A program made the translations under genes and the position numbers. This document shows, one piece after another, positions 28,605-37,432 of a DNA stretch of 64,000 bases. Source of the DNA: Mesobacillus maritimus (GTDB lineage Bacteria; Bacillota; Bacilli; Bacillales; Cytobacillaceae); the NCBI RefSeq assembly GCF_019749255.1, contig NZ_JACWFH010000009.1:1-64000 (forward strand), in the 5' to 3' direction. The number at the start of each line of letters is the position of its first letter. Position 1 is the first letter of the stretch. The notes below the pieces were generated by a model. That model saw only the letters and a program-made list of their open reading frames with translations, did no database searches and was not told the DNA's origin.

Positions 28605-29297
28605 CTATGCGTTTTCTAGGACACTACTTTGTAAAAGTGCTTCAACAAAGGCTAAATGGTCCATCGTCTCCTGATAGGCAGCCTTTGGATTTTGATCTTT
28701 GATCGCCTGTAGAATGCGAGCATGCTGTTGGTCAATCCTATTAACCAGCTTGATATCTTTCTCAATATGCTTATAAAACTCAATCATAACTTTCTTCATC
28801 GCCGAAGAAATGAATTCGACTAGTTGAAGCAAAATTTCATTCCCTGAACTTTTGGCTATCGCCATATGGAAGCGATAATCTGACCCCCATCCAGATTCAG
28901 ACTGGTTAGAAAGAATGTCTTCCATTTCAATAATCATTTCATCTGTGCGGTTTAAAGAAGCCATTTCCGCCATGCCCGTTTCAAGCATTTTCCTCACCTG
29001 GAACAGTTCCTGGATATCCTTTAAACTCGGGAGTAAGACTTGGCTCTTAAAAAGACTTGAAGAGTCAAAGCCTCGGATATAGGTTCCTTCCCCTTGCTTC
29101 ACCTCAACGGTCCCTTTCCCCTTTAAAGTTGTGATGGCGTCCCGAACAGCCGAGCGCCCAACACCAAATAACTCACAAAGTTCCCGAACCGATGGTAATT
29201 TTTCGCCAATCGTGAAATCTCCTGATTCAATCATTTTCTCAATTCGCTCTACCACATGATCAGAAACCTTTTTATTCTGTATTTTCTCTACGTTCAA
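28605..29297 (-). CDS. GntR/FadR-family regulator (FCD domain)
   Basis: The protein of about 230 residues has a winged helix (DHVVERIEKMIESGDFTIGE, KLPSVRELCELFGVGRSAVR) and an FCD ligand domain (about 80-225, with the usual acidic and histidine residues in RFHMAIAKSSGN and QQHARILQAI). FCD regulators respond to organic acids such as lactate and glycolate. TTG at 29297 has GGTGG seven bases upstream. A perfect palindrome lies just upstream, so autoregulation and control of the glcEFD operon are likely. Confidence 0.9.
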   Translation of the reverse strand: MNVEKIQNKKVSDHVVERIEKMIESGDFTIGEKLPSVRELCELFGVGRSAVRDAITTLKGKGTVEVKQGEGTYIRGFDSSSLFKSQVLLPSLKDIQELFQVRKMLETGMAEMASLNRTDEMIIEMEDILSNQSESGWGSDYRFHMAIAKSSGNEILLQLVEFISSAMKKVMIEFYKHIEKDIKLVNRIDQQHARILQAIKDQNPKAAYQETMDHLAFVEALLQSSVLENA

Positions 29298-29316
29298 ATG
29301 ATTTCCACCCACCTTT

Positions 29317-29333
29317 CAGATATCACATATCTG
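29317..29333. promoter_or_regulatory. candidate operator of the GntR regulator
   Basis: CAGATAT-CAC-ATATCTG, a perfect 7-bp inverted repeat 19 nt upstream of the regulator start. Confidence 0.55.
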
Positions 29334-29530
29334 ATAAGTTCTATCTACCCACTATTAAACCACTCCATTTATAGAATTTCAATGAATTTTTTAAATTTAA
29401 CAAAGAATCTAAATAATTTACTTTTTTAGAAATAACTCGTGTTTTTACAGAGAGAGATAAGCAAAAAATTAGGAAGAAAAATTTTAATTTTGCTACAATA
29501 GTAATGATAATAAAATAGGAGGTAGATGGT

Positions 29531-30091
29531 ATGTTTGATATCGCTATTATTGGAGCTGGGCCAGCCGGAGCAAGCGCTGCTATTTTCACAGCAAAGGCAG
29601 GTAAGAAAACCTTACTAATTGACAGCGACAAGAGTATGACCAAAAGAGCATGGGTTGAAAACCACTATGGAGTTCAGGAAGTTACTGGACCAGATTTAGT
29701 ACAGACTGGTAAGCAACAAGCAACCAAACTTGGGGCAGAACTAGTTCAACAGGAAGTAACCAATATTACGAAAGGTGACGAAGGATTTATCCTTGAAGCA
29801 GATGGTCAAGAATTTCAAGCAAAACATGTTATCCTGGCTTCAGGTGTATCCGTGGCATTAGCCGAAAAAATTGGTGTGAATACAAAAGAAGGAACAGAAC
29901 CACGCATTAAGACCGTTCTTGATGTTAGTGCTGATGGAAAAACAAATGTAGAAGGTATCTGGGCAGCAGGTACATGTGCTGGTGTGAGTGTACATACCAT
30001 TATCACAGCTGGTGATGGCGCTAAAGTAGCCATTAATTTGTTGAGTGAACTAAATGGAGAACGTTACGTCGATCATGACGTTTTAAAATAA
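29531..30091 (+). CDS. short FAD-dependent oxidoreductase (thioredoxin reductase-like, single domain)
   Basis: The 186-residue protein has the FAD Rossmann motif GAGPAG (residues 8-13) and a C-terminal segment VEGIWAAGTCAGVSVHTIITA that matches the second FAD motif of thioredoxin reductases. The NADPH domain and its CxxC, which would lie between, are absent, so the protein is about half the usual length but open and intact. The usual GD of the C-terminal motif is GT here. It may be a flavoprotein partner that needs another reductase. AGGAGG precedes the ATG. Confidence 0.82.
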   Translation: MFDIAIIGAGPAGASAAIFTAKAGKKTLLIDSDKSMTKRAWVENHYGVQEVTGPDLVQTGKQQATKLGAELVQQEVTNITKGDEGFILEADGQEFQAKHVILASGVSVALAEKIGVNTKEGTEPRIKTVLDVSADGKTNVEGIWAAGTCAGVSVHTIITAGDGAKVAINLLSELNGERYVDHDVLK

Positions 30092-30150
30092 GAAAAGCGC
30101 AAGCGTCCTACTCAGTGGCTTAATTTCTGAACGACATCTTTTTAATGAAA

Positions 30151-30182
30151 AACAGCGTAGGAGAAAATCTCCTACGCTGTTT
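30151..30182. terminator. bidirectional terminator
   Basis: AACAGCGTAGGAGA / TCTCCTACGCTGTT stem with A- and T-rich flanks, between the convergent flavoprotein and LysM genes. Confidence 0.85.
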
Positions 30183-30193
30183 TTCATTCTATA

Positions 30194-30796
30194 TTATTTT
30201 GCAAAGCGATGATTCCCAATTGTAACTGTTACTTGACGGGAGAATATCCAATCGCTTTTTGCTGTTTTTGGATTATAGAAGAACAATGACCCACTACCTT
30301 GCCCACGGAACGCTAGTGCTTCATTGACTGCTCTCTTTGCTTCAGCATCTGCCGCTTTATTTATTTCACCATTTTGTACTGGAGTAAAAGCATAATAACC
30401 ATTCGCCTTTTCATGAACTACACCGCTAACTGTATTCGGGAAGTCTTTGCTAGCCACCCTATTCAAAATAACAGTTGCAACTGCTACTTTCCCTGCGTAA
30501 GGCTCACCTTTAGCTTCAGCATGAACAAGACGGGCCATTAAATCGATATCTGCTGCTGAGACACCTGTCGTGCTTGGAATGGTAAACTTTTGTCCAGGAT
30601 AGATTGTATTTGATGAAAGTTTATTGGTTGTTTTTAACTGATTTAAAGTAACACCATATTTTGATGCAATCTTCCATAAGGTTTCCCCTGATTTTACCGT
30701 ATGTTGTGTTGCTGCATCGGCATTAGGAATAAACGCTGTAAATGCAAGGGATGCTGTCAATGTAAATGCTAGAGTAATTTTTTTTAAGTGTTTCAT
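30194..30796 (-). CDS. LysM + SleB-type cell wall hydrolase
   Basis: The protein of about 200 residues has a cleavable signal peptide (KITLAFTLTASLAFTAFIPN, ADA), one LysM repeat (about 31-75: HTVKSGETLWKIASKYGV) and a Hydrolase_2 (SleB/CwlJ) domain (about 82-200). The latter carries MARLVHAEAKGEPYAGKVAV with the conserved Glu and FYNPKTAKS. SleB-type enzymes are lytic transglycosylases of spore cortex. The start at 30796 follows AGGAGG; the longer frame to 30862 has none. Confidence 0.9.
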   Translation of the reverse strand: MKHLKKITLAFTLTASLAFTAFIPNADAATQHTVKSGETLWKIASKYGVTLNQLKTTNKLSSNTIYPGQKFTIPSTTGVSAADIDLMARLVHAEAKGEPYAGKVAVATVILNRVASKDFPNTVSGVVHEKANGYYAFTPVQNGEINKAADAEAKRAVNEALAFRGQGSGSLFFYNPKTAKSDWIFSRQVTVTIGNHRFAK

Positions 30797-31094
30797 TTCG
30801 TTACCTCCTAGTAATCTCGCTGTCTCTACTAGTAGGCTATCAGTTGTAACATAATGAATCATTAACCAAAAAGTGGTATCTATTAATAGTTTGCTAGAAT
30901 CCTTATGGAGTCTAGCTTTTACCAGTGGACGGAAAAATATTCCTCTCTCGACCTTTTCCCAAAAATAGGATTAGCAGTATCTTACTGGATGTATTTTTAC
31001 AGACTGACACAGGTTTGTAATGCTTATTTCTGCTTCCTACCATTTCCTGTACCAACAAAAGGATGATTATGCTATAATATTTTCATAAAATCGT

Positions 31095-31168
31095 GCGGGT
31101 GTAGTTTAATGGTAGAATTCCAGCTTCCCAAGCTGACGGCGGGGGTTCGATTCCCCTCACCCGCTCCA
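31095..31168 (+). tRNA. tRNA-Gly(CCC)
   Basis: Acceptor GCGGGTG / CACCCGC, T arm with TTCGATT loop, anticodon loop TTCCCAA (anticodon CCC), discriminator T and encoded CCA. The closing pair of the anticodon stem is a C-A mismatch. Confidence 0.88.
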
Positions 31169-31171
31169 TAT

Positions 31172-31260
31172 GGAGATGTACCCAAGTGGTTATAAGGGGG
31201 CGCACTCGAAATGCGCTAGGACGGGCAACCGTTGCGTGAGTTCGAATCTCATCATCTCCT
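31172..31260 (+). tRNA. tRNA-Ser(CGA)
   Basis: Long class II tRNA: acceptor GGAGATG / CATCTCC, anticodon loop CTCGAAA (anticodon CGA), extra arm around GGACGGGCAACCGTT, T arm GTGAG-TTCGAAT-CTCAT. CCA is not encoded, and the genomic base after the acceptor is T rather than the G usual for serine tRNAs. It lies 3 nt after tRNA-Gly. Confidence 0.85.
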
Positions 31261-31270
31261 TTTACTATCA

Positions 31271-31299
31271 AAAAAGGACAGCCGAAGCTGTCCTTTTTT
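31271..31299 (+). terminator. terminator of the tRNA pair
   Basis: AAAAAGGACAGC / GCTGTCCTTTTT hairpin with a T6 tail; it can also serve dps from the other side. Confidence 0.88.
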
Positions 31300-31341
31300 C
31301 GTATTCATATGAAGAAACTATGTTTTGCCTTGTCGACTCTA

Positions 31342-31782
31342 TTATCTACCAAGAAACGAATTCAGCATCCACACATGTTTCTCGAGACTTGAATGGATGG
31401 ATAATAATAAATCCCCTGTTGTTTCATCTCCTACTGATCCTGCAATCTCCATCCCGTTTTTTAACTCCGTTATCAGGACTGTGAAATCTTCAACAATAGT
31501 TGCAACCATATCTGTTGCAGACTCGCCACCAGTAGCTTCTTTAACAGAAGAGATTTCCAAGCATTCGCGCATAGTCGCTACAGGTTTATCTCCAAGTGCT
31601 AATAAACGTTCTGCAAGTTCATCAATATGTAGTGCGGTTTCATTATATAGCTCTTCAAATTTGGCGTGAAGGGTAAAAAACTCTGGTCCTGTTACATACC
31701 AATGATAGTTATGTAATTTGATGTAAAGTACGCTCCAGTTAGCAATCTGCTGATTAACTGCCAATGTTAATTCTGTCTTCAA
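31342..31782 (-). CDS. Dps-family ferritin-like protein (MrgA type)
   Basis: The 146-residue protein is a complete Dps subunit. The inter-subunit ferroxidase residues sit in [38 protein letters not shown]. Dps dodecamers oxidise Fe2+ with H2O2 and protect DNA. A PerR-like box overlaps the promoter region, as in B. subtilis mrgA. GGAGG precedes the start. Confidence 0.94.
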   Translation of the reverse strand: MKTELTLAVNQQIANWSVLYIKLHNYHWYVTGPEFFTLHAKFEELYNETALHIDELAERLLALGDKPVATMRECLEISSVKEATGGESATDMVATIVEDFTVLITELKNGMEIAGSVGDETTGDLLLSIHSSLEKHVWMLNSFLGR

Positions 31783-31807
31783 GCGAATTCCTCCAATAAT
31801 TATATTT

Positions 31808-31822
31808 TCATAATTATTATAG
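31808..31822. promoter_or_regulatory. PerR box of dps
   Basis: TCATAATTATTATAG matches the PerR consensus TTATAATNATTATAA at 13 of 15 positions, 26 nt upstream of the start codon. Confidence 0.72.
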
Positions 31823-32008
31823 TCTATTTAACTAATATTTCCGTTAATTGTTGCAATTGTTCACAATAAATTCAAACCTCTTTTCTTTTTTTTCAAAACA
31901 AACTAAAAAATGGATTTTTTCTAATTGACAAGACATGCTAACCAAAGCTATAATTTATCTCGAATTAAGTTATTTTTAAATCAAGATATAGTAATGGAGG
32001 AGAAACAA

Positions 32009-32542
32009 ATGACAAAGGCAAAATGGATCGTAGACCCTACGCATAGTAGTGTAGATTTTTCAATTAGACATATGATGTTTACTAACGTAAAAGGGAGTTT
32101 CCAAACATATGATGCAACCATTATAGCGGATCCTAGTGATTTGACTTCGGCTGAAATTGCATTTTCAGTTGACCTAGCAAGCGTAGATACAAAGAACGCT
32201 GACCGTGACAACCACCTCCGTTCAGCAGATTTCTTTGATGTGGAGAACAAACCTAAAATGACTTTTACAGCAACCAACATCGAGAAGAAAGATGACGGAG
32301 AGTATTCTGTAACTGGAGATCTTAGTCTAAATGGTGTGACAAAATCAGAAACATTCCTTGTTGCGTTTGAAGGCCAAGGAAAAGATCCATGGGGCAACGA
32401 AAAAGCAGGCTTCAGTGCCGAGGGTACACTGAACCGCTCAGACTATGGGCTAACTTGGAATGCTGCACTAGAAACTGGTGGAGTACTTGTTGGAGATAAG
32501 GTAAAGGTATCCTTACAAATTCAAGCAGCTAAAGCGGAATAA
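32009..32542 (+). CDS. YceI-family lipid-binding protein
   Basis: The 177-residue protein is a YceI beta-barrel: KWIVDPTHSSVDFSIRHMMF at the start, then VKGSF, DNHLRSADFFDVENKPKMTF and GFSAEGTLNRSDYGLTWN. YceI proteins bind polyprenoid or fatty-acid lipids; the role in Bacillus is unclear. No signal peptide is seen, so it is cytoplasmic. The start follows GGAGGAGAAACAA; the extension to 31925 lacks a ribosome site. Confidence 0.92.
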   Translation: MTKAKWIVDPTHSSVDFSIRHMMFTNVKGSFQTYDATIIADPSDLTSAEIAFSVDLASVDTKNADRDNHLRSADFFDVENKPKMTFTATNIEKKDDGEYSVTGDLSLNGVTKSETFLVAFEGQGKDPWGNEKAGFSAEGTLNRSDYGLTWNAALETGGVLVGDKVKVSLQIQAAKAE

Positions 32543-32611
32543 TATCAATAAAAACATAAGATTTCTGAATGGCGGTTAGATGATTAAATCAAAAACTTAT
32601 AGTAAATGGAT

Positions 32612-32643
32612 AAACAACAGGCTGATACTCACGCCTGTTGTTT
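32612..32643 (+). terminator. yceI terminator
   Basis: AAACAACAGGC / GCCTGTTGTTT stem with a T-rich tail. Confidence 0.88.
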
Positions 32644-32899
32644 TTATTTTCTCAATTACGATTAGGTTTTCCAGTTAATTCTCAATTACTCCAAGACTGT
32701 AATCCATTATATTAGAATATAAACCTTGGTTTTTCTCAATAATTCTCACCTCGTAAAGAAAAAAAATTTATGATATTTGTCCCAAAAGGGGAATAAACTA
32801 TTGATGAGGTAGATCATTCCCTTTTGATAGCAGTCATGTTTGCTCTCTTATTTTTAGGGTAGATACATTTACTAGTTAAGATAATTAGTAGTTTAATTG

Positions 32900-32937
32900 T
32901 TGACTTAAATACAAGCCCCATATTATAATAATTTTAA
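32900..32937 (+). promoter_or_regulatory. katA promoter and PerR box
   Basis: TTGACT (32900-32905), 18 nt, TATAAT (32924-32929). The box TTATAATAATTTTAA (32923-32937) matches the PerR consensus at 14 of 15 bases and covers the -10. Confidence 0.78.
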
Positions 32938-32969
32938 ATTAAGATTGATTTTTATATTAATCTTAATTT
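32936..32969. repeat. perfect inverted repeat in the katA leader
   Basis: AAATTAAGATT / AATCTTAATTT, 11-bp arms and a 12-nt spacer, starting where the PerR box ends and before the katA ribosome site. It could be a second operator or an mRNA hairpin. Confidence 0.6.
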
Positions 32970-33018
32970 ATTTTATATATAACTAATGAAATCAAACATA
33001 AAGGGAGGACGTAATAAT

Positions 33019-34467
33019 ATGAGTAAAAAGCTTACGACAAGCTGGGGTTCCCCAGTAGGTGACAATCAAAATTCCATGACAGCCGGATCACGTGGACCAA
33101 CTTTAATCCAGGATGTTCATTTATTAGAAAAACTAGCACATTTTAACCGAGAACGTGTTCCTGAACGTGTTGTTCATGCCAAAGGTGCCGGTGCACATGG
33201 CTATTTCGAGGTAACGAACGATGTAAGTAAATACACGAAAGCGGACTTCTTATCTGAAGTAGGTAAGCGTACTCCTATGTTTATTCGTTTCTCAACGGTT
33301 GCCGGTGAGCTAGGTTCAGCAGATACAGTTCGTGATCCACGCGGATTTGCCGTTAAATTTTATACTGAAGAAGGAAACTACGATATCGTAGGAAATAACA
33401 CACCTGTGTTCTTTATCCGCGATGCGATTAAGTTCCCTGATTTTATTCATACACAAAAGAGACACCCACAAACACATTTAAAAAACCCTAATGCGGTTTG
33501 GGATTTCTGGTCATTATCTCCTGAATCCCTTCATCAAGTAACGATTCTAATGTCAGACCGTGGTATCCCTGCAACACTTCGTCACACGAATGGATACGGA
33601 AGCCATACATTCAAATGGGTAAACCAAGATGGCGACGCTGTTTGGGTGAAGTACCACTTTAAAACGGACCAAGGTGTCAAAAACCTTGATGTAAACCTAG
33701 CAGCTAAACTTGCTGGAGAAAACCCAGATTACCATACTGAAGATTTATTTAATGCGATTGATAAAGGGGATTTCCCTTCTTGGACTCTTTATGTTCAAAT
33801 CATGCCAATTGAAGATGCAGATACGTATAAATGGGATCCATTCGATGTTACAAAGGTTTGGTCTCAAAAGGATTATCCGCTAATTGAAGTTGGTAAAATG
33901 ACTTTAAACAAAAACCCTGAAAACTATTTTGCTGAAGTAGAGCAGGCTACTTTCTCTCCTGGAAACTTTGTACCAGGTATTGAAGCATCCCCAGATAAAA
34001 TGCTACAAGGACGTCTATTTGCTTATGCTGATGCACATCGATACCGTGTTGGTGCTAACCATAACGCACTTCCAATCAACCGTCCTAAAGCAGAAGTAAA
34101 CAACTATCAGCGCGATGGATTTATGCGTCCTGACAACAATGGTGGAAGCAGCGTCTATTATGAACCAAATAGCTTTAGTGGACCAAAAGAGTCTGCAGAA
34201 GACCGTACCTCCGCTTTCCCAGTTTCTGGCGTAGCTGAAAGTGTTAGCTATGATCATAACGACCATTATACGCAAGCTGGAGACCTTTACCGCCTAATGA
34301 GCGAAGAGGAAAGAGCACGCCTTGTCGAGAACATTGTCGGTGCGATGAAGCCTGTTGAAAGCGATGAGATTAAGCTTCGTCAAATCCAACATTTCTATAA
34401 AGCAGATCCAGAGTATGGAACTCGTGTAGCAAAAGGTCTTGGCCTCCAAGTTCCTGTTCAAGCGTAA
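33019..34467 (+). CDS. katA: catalase (heme, clade 3 type)
   Basis: The 482-residue protein is a small-subunit heme catalase degrading H2O2. The distal histidine lies in [18 protein letters not shown]; the NADPH/heme region shows [19 protein letters not shown]; the proximal heme tyrosine lies in [18 protein letters not shown]. Length matches B. subtilis KatA (483). The start at 33019 follows AGGGAGGA; the in-frame ATG at 32986 has no ribosome site. A PerR box in the promoter implies induction by peroxide, together with dps nearby. Confidence 0.97.
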   Translation: MSKKLTTSWGSPVGDNQNSMTAGSRGPTLIQDVHLLEKLAHFNRERVPERVVHAKGAGAHGYFEVTNDVSKYTKADFLSEVGKRTPMFIRFSTVAGELGSADTVRDPRGFAVKFYTEEGNYDIVGNNTPVFFIRDAIKFPDFIHTQKRHPQTHLKNPNAVWDFWSLSPESLHQVTILMSDRGIPATLRHTNGYGSHTFKWVNQDGDAVWVKYHFKTDQGVKNLDVNLAAKLAGENPDYHTEDLFNAIDKGDFPSWTLYVQIMPIEDADTYKWDPFDVTKVWSQKDYPLIEVGKMTLNKNPENYFAEVEQATFSPGNFVPGIEASPDKMLQGRLFAYADAHRYRVGANHNALPINRPKAEVNNYQRDGFMRPDNNGGSSVYYEPNSFSGPKESAEDRTSAFPVSGVAESVSYDHNDHYTQAGDLYRLMSEEERARLVENIVGAMKPVESDEIKLRQIQHFYKADPEYGTRVAKGLGLQVPVQA

Positions 34468-34484
34468 ATCATATAAAACAAACA

Positions 34485-34524
34485 AAAAAGTCGAATGTAT
34501 CTGTTGATACATTCGAATTTTTTT
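34485..34524 (+). terminator. katA terminator
   Basis: TCGAATGTAT / ATACATTCGA hairpin with a T7 tail and an A-rich 5' flank; also usable by the convergent ABC operon. Confidence 0.88.
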
Positions 34525-34551
34525 AAATATAGAAATCTATAAAACATGAGG

Positions 34552-35310
34552 TTATGAGTAGAATACACAGATTTTTTCTCGATTAATCTCCTCAATCTTA
34601 AAATCAATATCATACACTTCATTTAGAACAGTCGGGGTAATAATCTCATCTGTAGTTCCCTCTTTAATTACTTTTCCATCCTTCATCGCGACAATATAAT
34701 CAGAATAACAAGAAGCAAAATTGATATCATGTATGACAATCACAACAGTTTTCCCAAGCTCATCGGCGAGCCTTCTTAACGTTTTCATAATTTGCACAGA
34801 ATGCTTCATATCAAGATTGTTTAATGGCTCATCGAGGAGAACATATTCTGTATCCTGAGCAATAACCATCGCAATATAAGCACGTTGTTTTTGCCCACCA
34901 CTTAGTTGATCTAGATACTTATGTTGGATATCTTCTAATTCCATGTAACGAATGGCTTCATTTACGAGACGGCGGTCTTCTTTCGTCAATCTTCCTTGGG
35001 AATATGGGAACCGTCCAAAGGACACGAGCTCTTTTACCGTAAGGCGTACATTAATATGGTTTGATTGCTTTAGAATGGAAATCTTCTTAGCTAAGTCATT
35101 GTTCTTACAACGTGTAAGGTCCATGCCATCAATATAGATTTCCCCTTCATCCTTAGCGATCAAGCGACTAATCATTGAAAGCAGTGTACTTTTACCTGCT
35201 CCATTCGGTCCGATAAAAGAGGTAATTTTTCCTTTGGCAATTTTAACTGAGACGTCTGTGATTACATTCTTTTTGTTGTATCCTTTAGAAACGTGTTTAA
35301 CATCTACCAT
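34552..35310 (-). CDS. iron-siderophore ABC transporter ATPase
   Basis: The 252-residue ATPase has Walker A GPNGAGKST, the signature LSGGQKQRAYIAM, Walker B VLLDEPLNNLD and the switch His in VIVIHDINFA. It belongs to the FecE/YclP group that powers Fe3+-siderophore uptake. It overlaps the permease gene upstream by 7 nt, forming a three-gene operon under a Fur box. Confidence 0.94.
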   Translation of the reverse strand: MVDVKHVSKGYNKKNVITDVSVKIAKGKITSFIGPNGAGKSTLLSMISRLIAKDEGEIYIDGMDLTRCKNNDLAKKISILKQSNHINVRLTVKELVSFGRFPYSQGRLTKEDRRLVNEAIRYMELEDIQHKYLDQLSGGQKQRAYIAMVIAQDTEYVLLDEPLNNLDMKHSVQIMKTLRRLADELGKTVVIVIHDINFASCYSDYIVAMKDGKVIKEGTTDEIITPTVLNEVYDIDFKIEEINREKICVFYS

Positions 35311-36254
35311 GATTTACTCTCCTTTAACAACAGATATATGAAATACACTCCACCAACGAAGTTGACAATAACACTTAGTGTGGTATCGAACGTAAAGACT
35401 CGTTCAACAATCAATTGACCGCCTACTAAAGCAATAATTGAAATAAAAACGGAACCAATAATTAAGTAGCTATGTCTGTACGTATTCAGAAACTGGTGAG
35501 CAACATTTGCGACCAATAAGCCGAGAAATGTTATGGGTCCGACAAGAGCGGTTGAAATCGATACAAGGATCGCAATGACGACTAGTAATCTTTTAACGAC
35601 GTAATCGTAGTCGACCCCAAGGTTTACAGCCTGATCCTTCCCTAATGACAAAACATCTAAGTATTTAATCAGTTTCACGGAGTAAAGTGAAACCAATATC
35701 ACCGCAATAGTGGCAATCAATAACAAGTCTGTCTTCACATTGTTAAAACTAGCAAACATCCTATCTTGAACAACCATAAATTCATTCGGGTCAATTAAAA
35801 CCTGCATAAATTCTGTTATACTCCCAAAGAAGGTCCCAAAAATAATTCCAACCAACAAGAGGAAGTAAATGTTTTGACCATCTCCCCGGAACAATAATTT
35901 GTACAGTAGTCCGGCAAAAATGACCATTAGCCCAACTGAGATTAAGAAATTCACATTCTCATTTGTAACAAGTGTGTTCATTGAACCTAATACAAAGATT
36001 AGAAAAGTTTGAATCAATAAATACAATGAATCAAGACCAATAATACTTGGTGTTAATATACGGTTATTCGTTATCGTTTGAAACACTAGTGTTGAAAAGG
36101 CGATAACGCCCCCAGTTAATATAATTGCATAGACCTTTTTCAATCTTCTAGGCAGGGCATAATCCCAATTGTTTCCTAAATCAATAAATATAAATGCTAC
36201 AGCTAGCGCTATAGCCACAACGGCTAATCCGATCAATTTACTCTTATTACTCAT
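35304..36254 (-). CDS. iron-siderophore ABC permease (FecCD family, second)
   Basis: The 316-residue protein has eight to ten helices and the FecCD features: SLGKDQAVNLGVDYDYV in the coupling region, then ITFLGLLVANVAHQFL. It resembles YclO of the petrobactin transporter. It overlaps both neighbours by 7 to 8 nt. Confidence 0.92.
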   Translation of the reverse strand: MSNKSKLIGLAVVAIALAVAFIFIDLGNNWDYALPRRLKKVYAIILTGGVIAFSTLVFQTITNNRILTPSIIGLDSLYLLIQTFLIFVLGSMNTLVTNENVNFLISVGLMVIFAGLLYKLLFRGDGQNIYFLLLVGIIFGTFFGSITEFMQVLIDPNEFMVVQDRMFASFNNVKTDLLLIATIAVILVSLYSVKLIKYLDVLSLGKDQAVNLGVDYDYVVKRLLVVIAILVSISTALVGPITFLGLLVANVAHQFLNTYRHSYLIIGSVFISIIALVGGQLIVERVFTFDTTLSVIVNFVGGVYFIYLLLKESKSW

Positions 36255-37197
36255 ATGCCTTTCTCCTCATAATCATGTAAAGAAAAATTCCGCTCCCTAT
36301 TACCCCGACAGTTAGACCGATAGGTACCTCGTATGGATAGATAACAACTCGACCTAATATATCACAGGCTAATACGAAAACTGCCCCTAATAGTGCCGTA
36401 TGAGAAAGGCTTTTTTGTAAATGATCTCCCCGGTACATCGTTACGATGTTGGGAATAATCAATCCTAAAAACGGAATCATTCCTACCGTCAGCACAACAA
36501 TTGCCGTAATCAAGGCAACAATCATTAGACCGATGTTCATGATTTGTTTATGATTTAATCCAAGATTGACTGCGAACTCTTCTCCCATACCTGCAATGGT
36601 GAACTTATTGGCATACAGGTAAGCGATAACGATTAGAGGAATACTAATGTATAAAAGCTCGTAACGTCCTTGTATCATCATCGAAAAATTCCCTTGCAAC
36701 CAAGAAGACATATTTTGAATTAAATCCTCCTTGTAAGCAAAGAAGGTCGTAATAGAACCTACAATACTACCAAACATCATACCAACAAGAGGGATGAAAA
36801 TGGCATCCTTATATTTGATTTTATCTAGTAGTTTCATGAAGATAAAACTTCCTAAAAGAGCAAAGAAGAATGCAACCAACACTCTTACAAACTGCCCCGC
36901 TCCTGAAAACAGCATCATGGAAACTAAAATACCAAATCGTGCTGAATCTTCAGTTCCTGCCGTAGTTGGGGAGACAAATTTATTTCTTGTGAGCTGTTGC
37001 ATAATCAACCCACAAATACTCATCCCAACACCTGCTAAAATAATCGATAATAATCGCGGGACCCTACTTACTAATAATACATGTATTTGCTCTTCCGTTA
37101 GTTGGAACAAATCCAGTGGCGATATATTTTGCACTCCGATAAACAGTGAAGTGATCGCTAATACAATAAAGCTAATGACTAAGTATATAAGTTTCAT
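36247..37197 (-). CDS. iron-siderophore ABC permease (FecCD family, first)
   Basis: The 316-residue protein starts KLIYLVISFIVLAITSLFIG, and the family motifs VPRLLSIILAGVGMSICGLI, AGMGEEFAVNLGLNHKQ and GMIPFLGLIIPNIV are clear. It resembles YclN. It is the first gene of the operon, behind a Fur box. No substrate-binding lipoprotein gene is next to it, which is unusual for this type of transporter. Confidence 0.92.
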   Translation of the reverse strand: MKLIYLVISFIVLAITSLFIGVQNISPLDLFQLTEEQIHVLLVSRVPRLLSIILAGVGMSICGLIMQQLTRNKFVSPTTAGTEDSARFGILVSMMLFSGAGQFVRVLVAFFFALLGSFIFMKLLDKIKYKDAIFIPLVGMMFGSIVGSITTFFAYKEDLIQNMSSWLQGNFSMMIQGRYELLYISIPLIVIAYLYANKFTIAGMGEEFAVNLGLNHKQIMNIGLMIVALITAIVVLTVGMIPFLGLIIPNIVTMYRGDHLQKSLSHTALLGAVFVLACDILGRVVIYPYEVPIGLTVGVIGSGIFLYMIMRRKAYE

Positions 37198-37298
37198 AAT
37201 AGATCCCTAACTCTTTCTATGAATTGCGCCATTTGATTTTGAAAAATGTCTATCCTTAAATAAACATTCTGTTGGACTAATAATTGCTTATAATTAAA

Positions 37299-37313
37299 TG
37301 ATAATGATTTTCA
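37299..37313. promoter_or_regulatory. Fur box
   Basis: TGATAATGATTTTCA matches the Fur consensus TGATAATNATTATCA at 14 of 15 positions, about 100 nt upstream of the first permease. Confidence 0.82.
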
Positions 37314-37398
37314 ATGTCGAATGCAATGACTATTTTATGACAACGTTAAACTTTCTTACTATTAGACAGTATAAACAAGGAATAAAGTATAAAAAAAA

Positions 37399-37422
37399 CT
37401 GCCTATGTTAGACATAGGCAGC
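37399..37422 (-). terminator. ltaS terminator
   Basis: CTGCCTATGT / ACATAGGCAG hairpin with an A8 flank (U-run on the minus strand). Confidence 0.88.
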
Positions 37423-37432
37423 TTTATTAATT

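Noticed and set aside
30094-30118. GAAAAGCGCAAGCGTCC, like the start of a dispersed repeat seen in many Bacillus genomes
   Set aside because: Only about 17 bases resemble it; too short to call.
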